Below, piece after piece: positions 26,442 through 35,050 of a stretch of 58,704 bases of DNA. Made by a program: the position numbers and the translations under genes. This DNA comes from Streptomyces lushanensis. Lineage in GTDB: Bacteria; Actinomycetota; Actinomycetes; Streptomycetales; Streptomycetaceae. Positions within the stretch are counted from its first letter, which is position 1. Each line of letters starts with the position of its first letter. Under the pieces are notes generated by a model that saw only the letters and a program-made list of their open reading frames with translations, searched no databases and was not told where the DNA came from. The stretch is taken from positions 1-58,704 of the forward strand of contig NZ_MAUD01000134.1 in assembly GCF_001700515.1 (NCBI RefSeq). Direction: 5' to 3'.

Positions 26442-27671
26442 GTGACGACGACTTCGAGCGAGCCCGAGGCCGGCACCGCGCCGGAGGACAAGACCTTTCC
26501 GTATCACCGCAAGTGCCCCTTCAGCGCGCCGCCCGAGTACGGCGCGATGATCGAACAGGACGTCTCGCAGGTCGAGTTGCGGGGATCGGGCCTGCGGATA
26601 TGGGCGGTCACCGGATACGACACCATCCGGGGGCTGCTCACGGATCCGCGGGTCAGTGCCTCGCGCAAGCACGCGAACTTCCCCTTCTACTTCATCGCCC
26701 CGCCGGAGTACCGCACCGAGACGTCCTTCATCGGTTACGACGGCGAGGAACACGTACGCACCCGCCGCAAGGCCGCGCTCACCTTCACCCACCGTCAGGT
26801 GCAGCGGCTGCGACCGCGTATCGAGGAGATAGTCGACGCGCACCTCGACACCATGCTGTCGCTCTCGCCGCCGGTGGACATGCACCGCGTCTTCTCGCTG
26901 GCCGTCCCGATGACCGTCATCTGCGAACTGCTCGGCATCCCGCAGGACCGGCACGACTTCTTCATCAAGCACGGAACCGCCCTGCTGGGCGGGCACAGCA
27001 GCACCGCGGAACGGCAGGCGGCGATCCTGGAGGTCAACGCCTACATCAGCGACCTGATCCGGGCCAAGCGCCGCGAGCCCGGGGACGACCTGCTCAGCCG
27101 CGCCATGGCGGACTACGAGGCGTCGGGCGAGGAGTACACCGACCGGGACCTGTTCAACATGGTCCGGTTGCTGATGAACGGCGGGCACGAGACCACCGCG
27201 AGCCAGATCTCGCTGGGCACCGCCTGCCTGCTGGAGCACCCCGACCAGCTGGAACTGCTCCGCGCCGATCCCTCGCTGGTGGATCCCGCCGTCGAGGAGC
27301 TCATCAGGTTCTCCACCATCGGGGACACGGCCGTCCCCCGGGTCGCCCTCGACGACATCGAGGTCGGGGGCAGGCTGATCCGCAAGGGCGACGGGATCCT
27401 CTGCCTGGGGCTGGCCGCCAACCGGGACCCGGAGGTCTTCCCCGACCCCGACCGGCTCGACATCACCCGGGGCAGCCGCAAGCACCTCGGCTTCGGCCAC
27501 GGGGTGCACCACTGCATCGGCGCGGACCTGGCGCGTCTGGAGCTGCAGATCGTGTGGAGCAAGCTCTTCCACCGCATCCCGACCCTGAGGCTCGCCAAGC
27601 CCTTCAACAGCATCCCCCGTAAGGAGGGCGCGGTCATCTACAGCCTGTGGGAGCTTCCGGTCACCTGGTGA
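26442..27671 (+). CDS. Cytochrome P450 monooxygenase
   Basis: 409 residues from GTG 26442 with AGGAGGGA upstream. The I-helix reads GGHETTASQ, the K-helix ELIRF, and the heme loop GFGHGVHHCIG puts the ligand at Cys358. The N-terminal extension before the substrate-recognition part contains HRKCPFSAPPEYG. It follows the epoxide hydrolase by 27 bp and is probably co-transcribed, so the two may act on the same position (epoxidation then opening, or protection). A hairpin at 27698-27737 ends the operon. Confidence 0.94.
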   Translation: MTTTSSEPEAGTAPEDKTFPYHRKCPFSAPPEYGAMIEQDVSQVELRGSGLRIWAVTGYDTIRGLLTDPRVSASRKHANFPFYFIAPPEYRTETSFIGYDGEEHVRTRRKAALTFTHRQVQRLRPRIEEIVDAHLDTMLSLSPPVDMHRVFSLAVPMTVICELLGIPQDRHDFFIKHGTALLGGHSSTAERQAAILEVNAYISDLIRAKRREPGDDLLSRAMADYEASGEEYTDRDLFNMVRLLMNGGHETTASQISLGTACLLEHPDQLELLRADPSLVDPAVEELIRFSTIGDTAVPRVALDDIEVGGRLIRKGDGILCLGLAANRDPEVFPDPDRLDITRGSRKHLGFGHGVHHCIGADLARLELQIVWSKLFHRIPTLRLAKPFNSIPRKEGAVIYSLWELPVTW

Positions 27672-27697
27672 ACTCTGGTGAACTCCCGCGTCATGCG

Positions 27698-27737
27698 GAC
27701 GGCTCCGCCCCGGGGCAGACCTCGGGACGGAGCCGTC
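27698..27737. terminator. Bidirectional terminator hairpin
   Basis: Perfect 10-bp arms GACGGCTCCG / CGGAGCCGTC around a 20-nt GC-rich loop. It lies between the convergent stops of the P450 (27671) and the reverse-strand hydrolase-like gene (27745). Confidence 0.75.
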
Positions 27738-27744
27738 GGACGGT

Positions 27745-29229
27745 TCAGACGGTGTCGGCCGGGACGCCGGGCCGGGGCGACACCCCCCGGCAGGAGGTGT
27801 CCCGCGCGGGCAGCAGACCGTCCACCAGATAGCGGTGCACGACGGCGTCGACGTGCGGATTGCGGCCGAGCACATAGATCTCGTGCTCTCCGGAGTCCTC
27901 CACCGTCAGGGTCCTGTGGCCGAGCAGCCGCGCCATGGCGACACCGCCCGCGTAGTGGTCCATCGGGTCGCCGTCGGCCTGGACGACCAGACCCGCCGGA
28001 TAGCCCTCCCGGCGCAGGGGCGTCGGCGGCTCGGCCGGCTGGAACGTACGGAACGCCCCGACCCAGGGCTGCGCCCGCAGCACCCCGTAGCCGTAGGGGA
28101 ACCGCTTGCGGAAGTCGCGCATGTCGTTGTAGTAGACCTCCAGATCGGAGGGCCACTCGTGTTCGAGGGTGATGGCCTCCAGCACGCCGATGCGCCTGGT
28201 GCCCTCACTGTCCGCGGGCCGCCAGGTGCTCTGCTCCGACAGCAGTTCCTCACAGGCCCGTGGGCCCGCGCCGCCGGGCGCCGCGGCGGCCAGCACCGCG
28301 CCGACGACCTCGGCGAGCTCCGCCCAGCGCCCGCGGTCGGCGGAACGGGTTCCCACCGCTCCGTCGAGGAGCGTGCGCAGCCGGACGCCACCGGGCAGGC
28401 GCTCCAGCAGGCCGGCGGCCCGCTCGACGGCCGTGAGCACCTGGCCGTCTCCCCGGCCCAGGCCGAAGACCGTGTCACGCTGTCCGGTCCACCGGGCCCA
28501 CTGGCTGACATTGCGGTGGACCGCGTCGCCCTGCCACAGGAACTGTTCGCGCCAGGTCCAGTGGGGGCCGACGCAGGAATCGAGCACGCTGCGGTCCAGG
28601 TGCGCCGGGAACATGCTGCCGTAGACGGCTCCGACGTAGGCGCCGTAGGCGTAGCCGACGAAGTTGAGGTGTGTCTCACCGAGCGTGCGGCGGATCATGT
28701 CCATGTCCCGGGCGGTGTTGCGGGTGCTGATGTGACGGCGCAGGTCGCCGCCGGCCCGGTCGCAGGCCAGTTCCCGCTGCCGCATGTCCTCCGCGAGCTG
28801 CGGGAACACCGAGTCCGGGGGGCGCGAGTCGAACGGCGCGGTAGGCGCGGAGACCTCGGCGTACAGGCGCGTCGACGCGCCGGTGCCCCGCGGATCGAAG
28901 CCGATCAGGTCGTAGACCTGGTGCAGTTCGGTCTCGGCGAACCGCTCCGGCAGGGCCGTGCCGAGACCACCGTCGCCGCCGGGACCGCCGTTGACGGCGA
29001 GCAGGATGCCGCGGCGCCGTGCGGGTTCGGCGGCGGGGAGCCGGCTGAGGGCGAGCGTGACGCGTTCCCCGGAGGGATCCGTGTAGTCGCGGGGCACTTC
29101 GAGGGTCGCGTACTCGGTGCCGGGAAAGCCTTCCCGGTCGGCGAAGGGCTCCGCCGACCAGCGCGGTCGCTGGACGGGGAACTCCGGCGGAACGAGCGCC
29201 GCGTCGGTGCCGGGCCAGTTGGTTGCCAC
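27745..29229 (-). CDS. TAP-like alpha/beta-hydrolase homolog lacking the serine nucleophile
   Basis: 494 residues from GTG 29229 with GGAGG 6 bases upstream. The overall pattern is that of secreted/cytosolic tripeptidyl-aminopeptidase (TAP, SlpD/E) hydrolases: oxyanion NGGPGG, FDPRGTG, the nucleophile-elbow region, a late VVQADGDPMDH acidic block, His449 in SGEHE, and a TAP C-terminal ending YLVDGLLPARDTSC. The elbow reads GYAYG with Ala194 where the family has Ser, so classic serine catalysis should be impossible. No signal peptide is visible. It may be a non-hydrolytic enzyme, a binding protein or a neofunctionalised cyclase. Confidence 0.88.
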   Translation of the reverse strand: MATNWPGTDAALVPPEFPVQRPRWSAEPFADREGFPGTEYATLEVPRDYTDPSGERVTLALSRLPAAEPARRRGILLAVNGGPGGDGGLGTALPERFAETELHQVYDLIGFDPRGTGASTRLYAEVSAPTAPFDSRPPDSVFPQLAEDMRQRELACDRAGGDLRRHISTRNTARDMDMIRRTLGETHLNFVGYAYGAYVGAVYGSMFPAHLDRSVLDSCVGPHWTWREQFLWQGDAVHRNVSQWARWTGQRDTVFGLGRGDGQVLTAVERAAGLLERLPGGVRLRTLLDGAVGTRSADRGRWAELAEVVGAVLAAAAPGGAGPRACEELLSEQSTWRPADSEGTRRIGVLEAITLEHEWPSDLEVYYNDMRDFRKRFPYGYGVLRAQPWVGAFRTFQPAEPPTPLRREGYPAGLVVQADGDPMDHYAGGVAMARLLGHRTLTVEDSGEHEIYVLGRNPHVDAVVHRYLVDGLLPARDTSCRGVSPRPGVPADTV

Positions 29230-29329
29230 CTCATGCCTCCGTTCGGATCAGGATGTGTCCAGGGTCACGGATGCGCCTCGAAGCACCCTGGAAGAGCGTC
29301 GGACCGCGGCCGGGAGCCGCCGGCCGCGG

Positions 29330-30772
29330 TCAGTGCGGGGAACGGCCGGTGCGCGCCGGTACGGCGAGTGCCGCCAGGAGGCCGAGGGCGGCGAAGCCCG
29401 CCGCGCCGACGAGGGCGTCCCCGTAGCCGGCCGCCAGCACTCCGGGGGCCGCCTCGCCACCGGTCGCCCCACCGGCGCGGGAGGCGGCGAGGGTGGCCAG
29501 GGCCACCAGCCCGATCGCGGTGCCGAGCTGGCGTGTGGTGTTCAGCAGTCCGGAGGCCAGGCCCGCGCGCTCGCGCGGGAGGCCGGAGGTGGCCGCCGTC
29601 GAGGTGGCGTTGAGCACCACGCCCATGCCGAGCCCGAGCAGCAGCGACGGTCCCAGCAGATCGGCGGCGTACGTGGCGTCCGCCCCGGCCCGCGACATCC
29701 ACAGCAGCGCGGCGCAGGCCGTCCCGAGACCGCCCAGCATCACCGGCCTCGTCCCGGTCACGGGTATCACGGTGGACGCGCGCCAGCCCGCGAAGGCGAT
29801 CCCCGCGGACAGGGGCAGATAGGCGAGCCCTGTCCTCAGCGGGCTGTATCCGAGCACCTGTTGCAGCAGCAGGGTGAAGATGTAGAAGGTGCTGAACAAC
29901 GCCGCGACGCCGAAGAAGGCGACCAGGTTGGCCGATGCCAGCGCGCGGTTGCGGAACACGTCGAGGGGGACCAGGGGCGAGGCCGCGAACCAGCGCTGGA
30001 CGACGAGGAAGAGCGACAGCAGCACGGCCCCCGCCGCCAGCGCGCCCATCACCCGGAGGGACGTCCAGCCGTGCGTGTGCGAGGCGGCGATCCCGTACAC
30101 CGCGGCCATCAGACCGGCCGTGGCGGTCACGGCACCGGCCAGGTCCAGTGGCCGGCGCCGAGGCGGCCGCTCGTCCGGTGGCAGCAGCCATCCGATCGCG
30201 ACGACCAGCAGCGCGCCGACGGGCAGGTTGACCAGGAGGGTCCAGCGCCACGACAGCCACTGGGTGATGATCCCGCCGATGAGCACCCCCACCGTGCCGG
30301 CCGATCCGCCCACCGCGCTCCACGCCCCGAAGGCCCTGGCGCGCGCGGCGGGCTCGGTGAAGGTGACGCTCAGGACGGTGAGCGTGGCCGGTGCCATGGC
30401 GGCGGCGCCCAGCCCCTGGAAGGCACGGGCGACCACCAGGGCCGCCGGGTCGGTGGCCGCTCCGCCGACACTGCTGGCCAGCGTGAACACGACGGCCCCG
30501 CAGAGGAAGACCCGGCGCCGTCCGTACAGGTCGGCCAGCCGCCCGCCGAGCAGCAGGAAGCCGCAGACCACGACGGCGTAGGCGTTGGTGACCCACTGGA
30601 GCGTCTCCTGCCGGAACCCGAGGTCGGAGGCGAGGGTGGGCAGCGCGACGTTCACGATCGACGCGTCGACCACGATCATGAACTGGGCGAGACAGCAGAC
30701 GGCCAGGACCAGGCCGTCGCGCCGTCGTCCGGACCGTTCTGCCACGGCGGCCCGCGGCGGCTGGGTACTCAT
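29330..30772 (-). CDS. MFS efflux pump, DHA2 (EmrB/QacA) family
   Basis: 480 residues, about 14 hydrophobic segments. MIVVDASIVNVALPTLASDLG in TM1 and GGRLADLYGRRRVF after TM2 are family signatures. It probably exports the product or intermediates. Divergent from the ferredoxin gene across a 145-bp gap, it may share a transcript with the hydrolase-like gene downstream (100-bp gap). One of three pumps of the same family in the cluster. Confidence 0.93.
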   Translation of the reverse strand: MSTQPPRAAVAERSGRRRDGLVLAVCCLAQFMIVVDASIVNVALPTLASDLGFRQETLQWVTNAYAVVVCGFLLLGGRLADLYGRRRVFLCGAVVFTLASSVGGAATDPAALVVARAFQGLGAAAMAPATLTVLSVTFTEPAARARAFGAWSAVGGSAGTVGVLIGGIITQWLSWRWTLLVNLPVGALLVVAIGWLLPPDERPPRRRPLDLAGAVTATAGLMAAVYGIAASHTHGWTSLRVMGALAAGAVLLSLFLVVQRWFAASPLVPLDVFRNRALASANLVAFFGVAALFSTFYIFTLLLQQVLGYSPLRTGLAYLPLSAGIAFAGWRASTVIPVTGTRPVMLGGLGTACAALLWMSRAGADATYAADLLGPSLLLGLGMGVVLNATSTAATSGLPRERAGLASGLLNTTRQLGTAIGLVALATLAASRAGGATGGEAAPGVLAAGYGDALVGAAGFAALGLLAALAVPARTGRSPH

Positions 30773-30917
30773 GCGCCCACCCTCGCGCCCGGCCGTCGAC
30801 GGCGGGTAGCGGCCAGGTCGAGCCGGGCGGCTTCGAGGCCTTCTCGACCTCGTTCCCAGCGCCGGCCGTCACAGTGACCCGCGCAACCGGTCACGCGGGC
30901 TGCCACGAGGAGGCATC

Positions 30918-31241
30918 ATGGCCAAGATCACGTACAAGCATCCGGACGGCACGGAGACGGTCGTCGAGGTGGCGGCTCCCAACACGGTCATGCGCGGCGC
31001 GAAGCTGAACAACGTCGAGGGCATCGTGGCCCAGTGCGGCGGGTCGGCCCAGTGCGGAACGTGTCACGTCTACATCGACGAGGGCAACAGGCTGCCGCTC
31101 CCCGAGATGCACGAGGCCGAGGACGACGTGCTGTACGGAACGGCCTCGGAGCGCCGCCCCACCAGCCGGCTCAGCTGCCAGCTGCCCGTCTCGGAGGACA
31201 TCGACGGGCTGGTCGTGCACCTTCCGCCGACCCAGACGTGA
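30918..31241 (+). CDS. [2Fe-2S] ferredoxin (adrenodoxin/putidaredoxin type)
   Basis: 107 residues with four cluster ligands C40, C46, C49 and C87 in the C-x5-C-x2-C-x37-C arrangement typical of vertebrate-type/putidaredoxin ferredoxins. It should pass electrons to the cluster's P450s. GAGGAGG lies 5 bases before the ATG. The reductase gene overlaps its stop (TGATG), so the two proteins are made together. Most Streptomyces P450 ferredoxins are [3Fe-4S], so a putidaredoxin-type pair inside the cluster is somewhat unusual. Confidence 0.95.
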   Translation: MAKITYKHPDGTETVVEVAAPNTVMRGAKLNNVEGIVAQCGGSAQCGTCHVYIDEGNRLPLPEMHEAEDDVLYGTASERRPTSRLSCQLPVSEDIDGLVVHLPPTQT

Positions 31242-32476
31242 TGGACACCGGGCCGGTCGTCGTCGTCGGGGCGGGCCAGGCCGCCCTGGAGGCGACGGCG
31301 GCGCTGCGGGCGGGCGGCCACACCGAGCCCATCACGCTGGTCGGAGCGGAGACCGTACCTCCCTACGCCCGGCCGCCGTTGTCGAAGGGCTTCCTGACCG
31401 GGCGGGTCGGGACCGACGAGCTGTGGCTGCGTCCCGAGAGCTTCTTCGCCCGGCAGGACGTCACCTCGGTGCTCGGGGACCCCGTCGTCGAGATCGACCG
31501 TGACGCGGACCGGGTGAGACTCGCCTCGGGAGAGTGGATCGGCTACGGCACGCTCATCCTGGCCACCGGCTCCAGCCCCCGCCGGCTCAGCGTCCCGGGA
31601 GCGGGTCTGGAGGGTGTGGTGGCCCTGCGGAGCCTCTCCGACGCGGAGGAACTGCGGTGCGCGCTGCGCGAGGCCGGTGATCTCCTGGTGGTCGGCGGCG
31701 GCTTCATCGGCCTGGAGGTGGCCTCCGTCGCGCGCGGGCTCGGCCTGCGGGTGACCGTCGTGGAGGCCGGTCCGCGCCTGATGGGCCGTTCGGTCGGCGG
31801 GACGCTGTCCGCCCACCTCGCGGCCCTGCACCGGGCCGGGGGAACCCGTGTCCTGCTCGAACGGGAGCTGGTCGCCCTGCGCGGCGAGCGGGGCCGTGTC
31901 CAGGTCGCCGAGCTCAACGACGGCACACGCCTCGCCGCGGACGTGGTGGTGGTCGGCATCGGTGCCCTGCCGAACACCGCGCTGGCGGCGCAGGCCGGCC
32001 TGACGACGGGGAACGGAGTCGTCGTGGACCGGTGGCTGCGGACCTCCGGCCGGAACGTGTACGCCATCGGGGACTGCGCGCGCTTCCCCACCCCCCACGC
32101 GGCGCGTCCGGTACGGCTGGAGTCCGTCCAGAACGCTTCCGACCAGGCCCGTTGCGTGGCCGCCGGGCTCACGGGGAACCGGCGGCCGTACACGTCCGTG
32201 CCCTGGTTCTGGACCGAGCAGTGCGGCGTCCGTGTGCAGATGGCCGGCCTCACCCTGCCTCACGACCGCGCGGTCGTCTCCGGCTCTGCGGCCGAGGGGC
32301 GGTTCACCGTCTTCCGCTTCCGCGACGGACGCCTGGTGGGGGCCGAGTCGGTGAACCGGTCGGCCGACCACATGATCACGCGCCGGCTGCTGGCCGACGG
32401 CGCGGCGGGCCCGGCTCCGGACGAGGTCGCCCGCCCCGGCTTCGACATCCGGCGGCACCTGTCACGGACCGGGTGA
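31241..32476 (+). CDS. FAD-dependent ferredoxin reductase
   Basis: 411 residues, putidaredoxin-reductase family. An FAD-binding VVVVGAGQAALEA at the N-terminus, PPLSKGFL, an NAD-binding VVGGGFIGLEVAS in the middle, and YAIGDCARF binding FAD. Transfers electrons from NAD(P)H to the upstream ferredoxin. Its ATG overlaps the ferredoxin stop by 1 nt. A strong hairpin (32486-32514) follows. Four intact P450 genes in the window are possible clients. Confidence 0.95.
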   Translation: MDTGPVVVVGAGQAALEATAALRAGGHTEPITLVGAETVPPYARPPLSKGFLTGRVGTDELWLRPESFFARQDVTSVLGDPVVEIDRDADRVRLASGEWIGYGTLILATGSSPRRLSVPGAGLEGVVALRSLSDAEELRCALREAGDLLVVGGGFIGLEVASVARGLGLRVTVVEAGPRLMGRSVGGTLSAHLAALHRAGGTRVLLERELVALRGERGRVQVAELNDGTRLAADVVVVGIGALPNTALAAQAGLTTGNGVVVDRWLRTSGRNVYAIGDCARFPTPHAARPVRLESVQNASDQARCVAAGLTGNRRPYTSVPWFWTEQCGVRVQMAGLTLPHDRAVVSGSAAEGRFTVFRFRDGRLVGAESVNRSADHMITRRLLADGAAGPAPDEVARPGFDIRRHLSRTG

Positions 32477-32485
32477 GAGGGGCGG

Positions 32486-32514
32486 GGCCGGGGCGGCCGG
32501 GCACCGCCCCGGCC
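32486..32514. terminator. Bidirectional terminator hairpin
   Basis: Perfect 11-bp arms GGCCGGGGCGG / CCGCCCCGGCC around a 7-nt loop. It sits between the convergent stops of the ferredoxin reductase (32476) and the DNA glycosylase gene (32522). Confidence 0.8.
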
Positions 32515-32521
32515 GCTCCCG

Positions 32522-33637
32522 TCATGCCGCCGCCTCCGGGCCGGGACCGACACGGACATCCGGCCCGGCACCGTCCGGGACGATGAACTCGGCCAGCCGC
32601 CACGCCTCCTCCGTCACGGCCGCGAGATCGCCCTTCGGCAGGGTCCGGAACGGGGAGACCAGCAGCCGGTGGTCCTTGACGGACCAGGTACCGCTCACGA
32701 AGCCGTCGACGAGGAAGGTGGGCCGTACCATCGCCTGCCCGGGAGAGACCAGCTTCCGGTCCTCGTCGGCGATCACCCTGCCGCGGTCGGCGTGGCCGAG
32801 AAGGAGGTTGTCGAAGGCCGGCAGGAAACGCACCGGCGCCGGGCGGTCCGGGTCACCGTGGTCCGCCTGCGGCAGGTCGAACAGTTCCCTGCCCCGCTCG
32901 TCACGGTGGACCCGGAGCCGGGGCCGGAGTCCGTCCACCACCTCCCGCAGCCGGGTCAGTCCCGACCAGGCCTGGATGTCCTTCACGTCGGCCGGACCGA
33001 ACGCCGCCAGATACCTCATGACCATCGTCCCGATCCGCGGCGCCGCCTCCAGCGGGCGGCCGATCCAGTCCTCCGCGAGCACGCAGGGCACCGCTCCCCG
33101 CCGCCCCCACAGACCACTCGGCGGAGGATGGATCATCGGCACCAGGAAGTGCGTGGACACGGCGAGGGCGTTGGCCCGCCGGTCCGGGAAGTGCTCCACG
33201 AGCAGGCTCCCCAGCTCCCGCCGGGTCAGGGTCCGCCCCGCCAGCACCCGCCGGCCCACCGCCGCGAGTTCGGACAGGTCGAGGCCCTCGATCTCGTGTC
33301 GCAGGCCCGCCATCGGAGCACGGTCGAGGCGGGGCTGGAGCAGCGGACGCAGCCAGCGGAAGTCCTCGGCGAGGGCGAGGTGCTGGGTGGTGCGCAGATG
33401 GGCTCCGCGGACCACCCGGCGCTCGTGCAGCAGCGACGACAACGCCTCGTGCCGGAAGCCGGTCATCCGCGTCCAGAGGCCCACGTACGGCGCGTCGGGC
33501 TCCTGCCCCTGCATCGCGACCAGCCGCTCCACCACTGCGGTCACGGGCCACGCCACGCGGTCGAGCAGCAACTGGCGTTCCAGAAGAGACCGGTTGAGGG
33601 CGCGTGTGGAAAGTAACGGCATGCGGGCCATTATCAC
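32522..33637 (-). CDS. AlkZ-like DNA glycosylase (HTH_42), QxQ type; probable self-resistance
   Basis: 371 residues, HTH_42 superfamily. The N-terminus LSTRALNRSLLERQLLL and the catalytic-loop motif AMQGQEPDAPYVGLW (Q43-G44-Q45) match AlkZ-type glycosylases with the QxQ signature. A late FLPAFDNLLLGHADR block also fits. It would excise antibiotic-modified bases and start base excision repair. GTG 33637 has GGAGGAG about 6 bases upstream; ATGs at 33631 and 33622 are alternatives. A TTA codon lies at 33614-33616 near the N-terminus. It complements the HxQ paralog at 5120-6268. Confidence 0.9.
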   Translation of the reverse strand: MIMARMPLLSTRALNRSLLERQLLLDRVAWPVTAVVERLVAMQGQEPDAPYVGLWTRMTGFRHEALSSLLHERRVVRGAHLRTTQHLALAEDFRWLRPLLQPRLDRAPMAGLRHEIEGLDLSELAAVGRRVLAGRTLTRRELGSLLVEHFPDRRANALAVSTHFLVPMIHPPPSGLWGRRGAVPCVLAEDWIGRPLEAAPRIGTMVMRYLAAFGPADVKDIQAWSGLTRLREVVDGLRPRLRVHRDERGRELFDLPQADHGDPDRPAPVRFLPAFDNLLLGHADRGRVIADEDRKLVSPGQAMVRPTFLVDGFVSGTWSVKDHRLLVSPFRTLPKGDLAAVTEEAWRLAEFIVPDGAGPDVRVGPGPEAAA

Positions 33638-33815
33638 CCGGCTCCTCCCGCCTCGTTGACGGGCCGGAGGCGGTCCCGGCGTTCACGGACCGCAGGCCGT
33701 CCCGCGTCTCGTGAGCCGGCCACGAGCGAGGGTCGAGTGCCGCCGCCTACGTTCTCGGACTGGGCGCCCGGCGCGCCTGCGTGGCCATCACCGTTCCGAC
33801 GTCCCTGGAGCTGTC

Positions 33816-35042
33816 ATGACCGAGGGCCTGGTCGCCGATCTCACCGGATCGGACCCGAGTTACACCGCCGACCCCTATCCGCTCTTCGCCGAGCTGCGCG
33901 AGCGGGGTCCGGTTCACCGGGCCCGCGTCCTGGACGGCCGTGACTGCTGGCTGATCACCGACTACGAGGCGGCGAGGGCCGCCTTCGCCGATCCGCGGCT
34001 GAGCAACGACATCCGGTATCTCAAGGCCTGGGAGAACCTCGGCCGCAATGTCGTGGGGAAGACCCTGATGCAGGTCGACCCCCCGGACCACACCCGTCTG
34101 CGCAAGTTCATCGCACGGGAGTTCACGCTGCGCCGTGTGCAGTCCATGCGCCCGCGTGTCGAGCGGATCGCCCACGACCTGCTCGACTCCCTGCTGCGCA
34201 CGGGCGAGGCGGACCTGGTGGAGTCCTACGCGCTGCCGCTGCCGCTGTCCGTCATCTGCGAACTGCTGGGCGTCCCCGAGGGGGACCGCGGCGACTTCCA
34301 CCAGTGGTCGAGCGATCTGTCGGCGCCGCCGACACCCGAACGGGGAAACGCCGCGCAGGAGGCGATGACCGCCTATCTGTCCGCTCTGGTGGACACCAAG
34401 CGCAAGGAGGGCGGTGAGGATCTCCTCGGCGCGATGGCACGTGCCGTGCAGGACGACGGAGACCGGCTGTCCCCCGAGGAGCTCCTCGGTATGGCGTTCC
34501 TGCTGCTGGTCGGCGGGCACGAGTCCACGGCCAACGTCATCTCCAGCGGGACCCTCGCCCTGCTGCGCAACCCCGGCCAGCTCGCCGCGCTCCGCGCCGA
34601 CTGGTCGCTGCTGGAGACCACCGTCGAGGAGGTGCTGCGGTTCGACGGACCGGTGGAGGTGTCCGCGTACCGGTACACCACCGAGCCGGTGCGCGTCGGC
34701 GACACCGAGATCCCGGCGGGCGAGGTGGTGCTGATCGGCATGGCCGCCGTCGGCCGGGACTCGGGGCGGTTCCCCGAGGCGGAGAGGTTCGACATCGGCC
34801 GGGAGTTGCGCGAGGTGCGCGCGCACCTGGCCTTCGGACACGGCGTCCATCACTGCGTCGGTGCCCCGCTGGCCCGGATGGAGAGCGCCATCGCCCTGCG
34901 GGCGCTGCTGGAGCGGTGCCCGGATCTGGCGCTCGCGGTGCCCTACGAGGACCTCACGTGGAAGCCCCCCACGTTCCAGCTGCGGGGACTTGAGCACCTC
35001 CCGGTGCGGTTCACGCCGGCCGGCCCGGCTCCCCGGGCGTAA
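33816..35042 (+). CDS. Cytochrome P450 monooxygenase with Glu-Ser in the I-helix
   Basis: 408 residues. The heme loop FGHGVHHCVG places the ligand at Cys347, and the K-helix has EVLRF. The I-helix reads GGHEST (233-238), so the usual conserved Thr of the acid-alcohol pair is Ser237 after Glu236. The N-terminus (DPYPLFAELRERGPVHRA) resembles that of the P450 at 197-1420, as does the C-terminal LERCPDLAL, so these two are close paralogs. CTGGAG precedes the ATG. The small beta-rich protein gene starts 8 bp after its stop and is probably co-translated. Confidence 0.94.
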   Translation: MTEGLVADLTGSDPSYTADPYPLFAELRERGPVHRARVLDGRDCWLITDYEAARAAFADPRLSNDIRYLKAWENLGRNVVGKTLMQVDPPDHTRLRKFIAREFTLRRVQSMRPRVERIAHDLLDSLLRTGEADLVESYALPLPLSVICELLGVPEGDRGDFHQWSSDLSAPPTPERGNAAQEAMTAYLSALVDTKRKEGGEDLLGAMARAVQDDGDRLSPEELLGMAFLLLVGGHESTANVISSGTLALLRNPGQLAALRADWSLLETTVEEVLRFDGPVEVSAYRYTTEPVRVGDTEIPAGEVVLIGMAAVGRDSGRFPEAERFDIGRELREVRAHLAFGHGVHHCVGAPLARMESAIALRALLERCPDLALAVPYEDLTWKPPTFQLRGLEHLPVRFTPAGPAPRA

Positions 35043-35050
35043 CCGGGCCG

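Noticed and set aside
29265..30872. Alternative 535-codon frame overlapping the MFS gene
   Set aside because: Lacks hydrophobic segments; the overlapping 480-codon frame has the MFS motifs.
197..35042. One of the P450s serving as an inactive glycosyltransferase helper (EryCII/DnrQ type)
   Set aside because: All four have the heme Cys, ExxR and I-helix motifs, so none is a degenerate helper.
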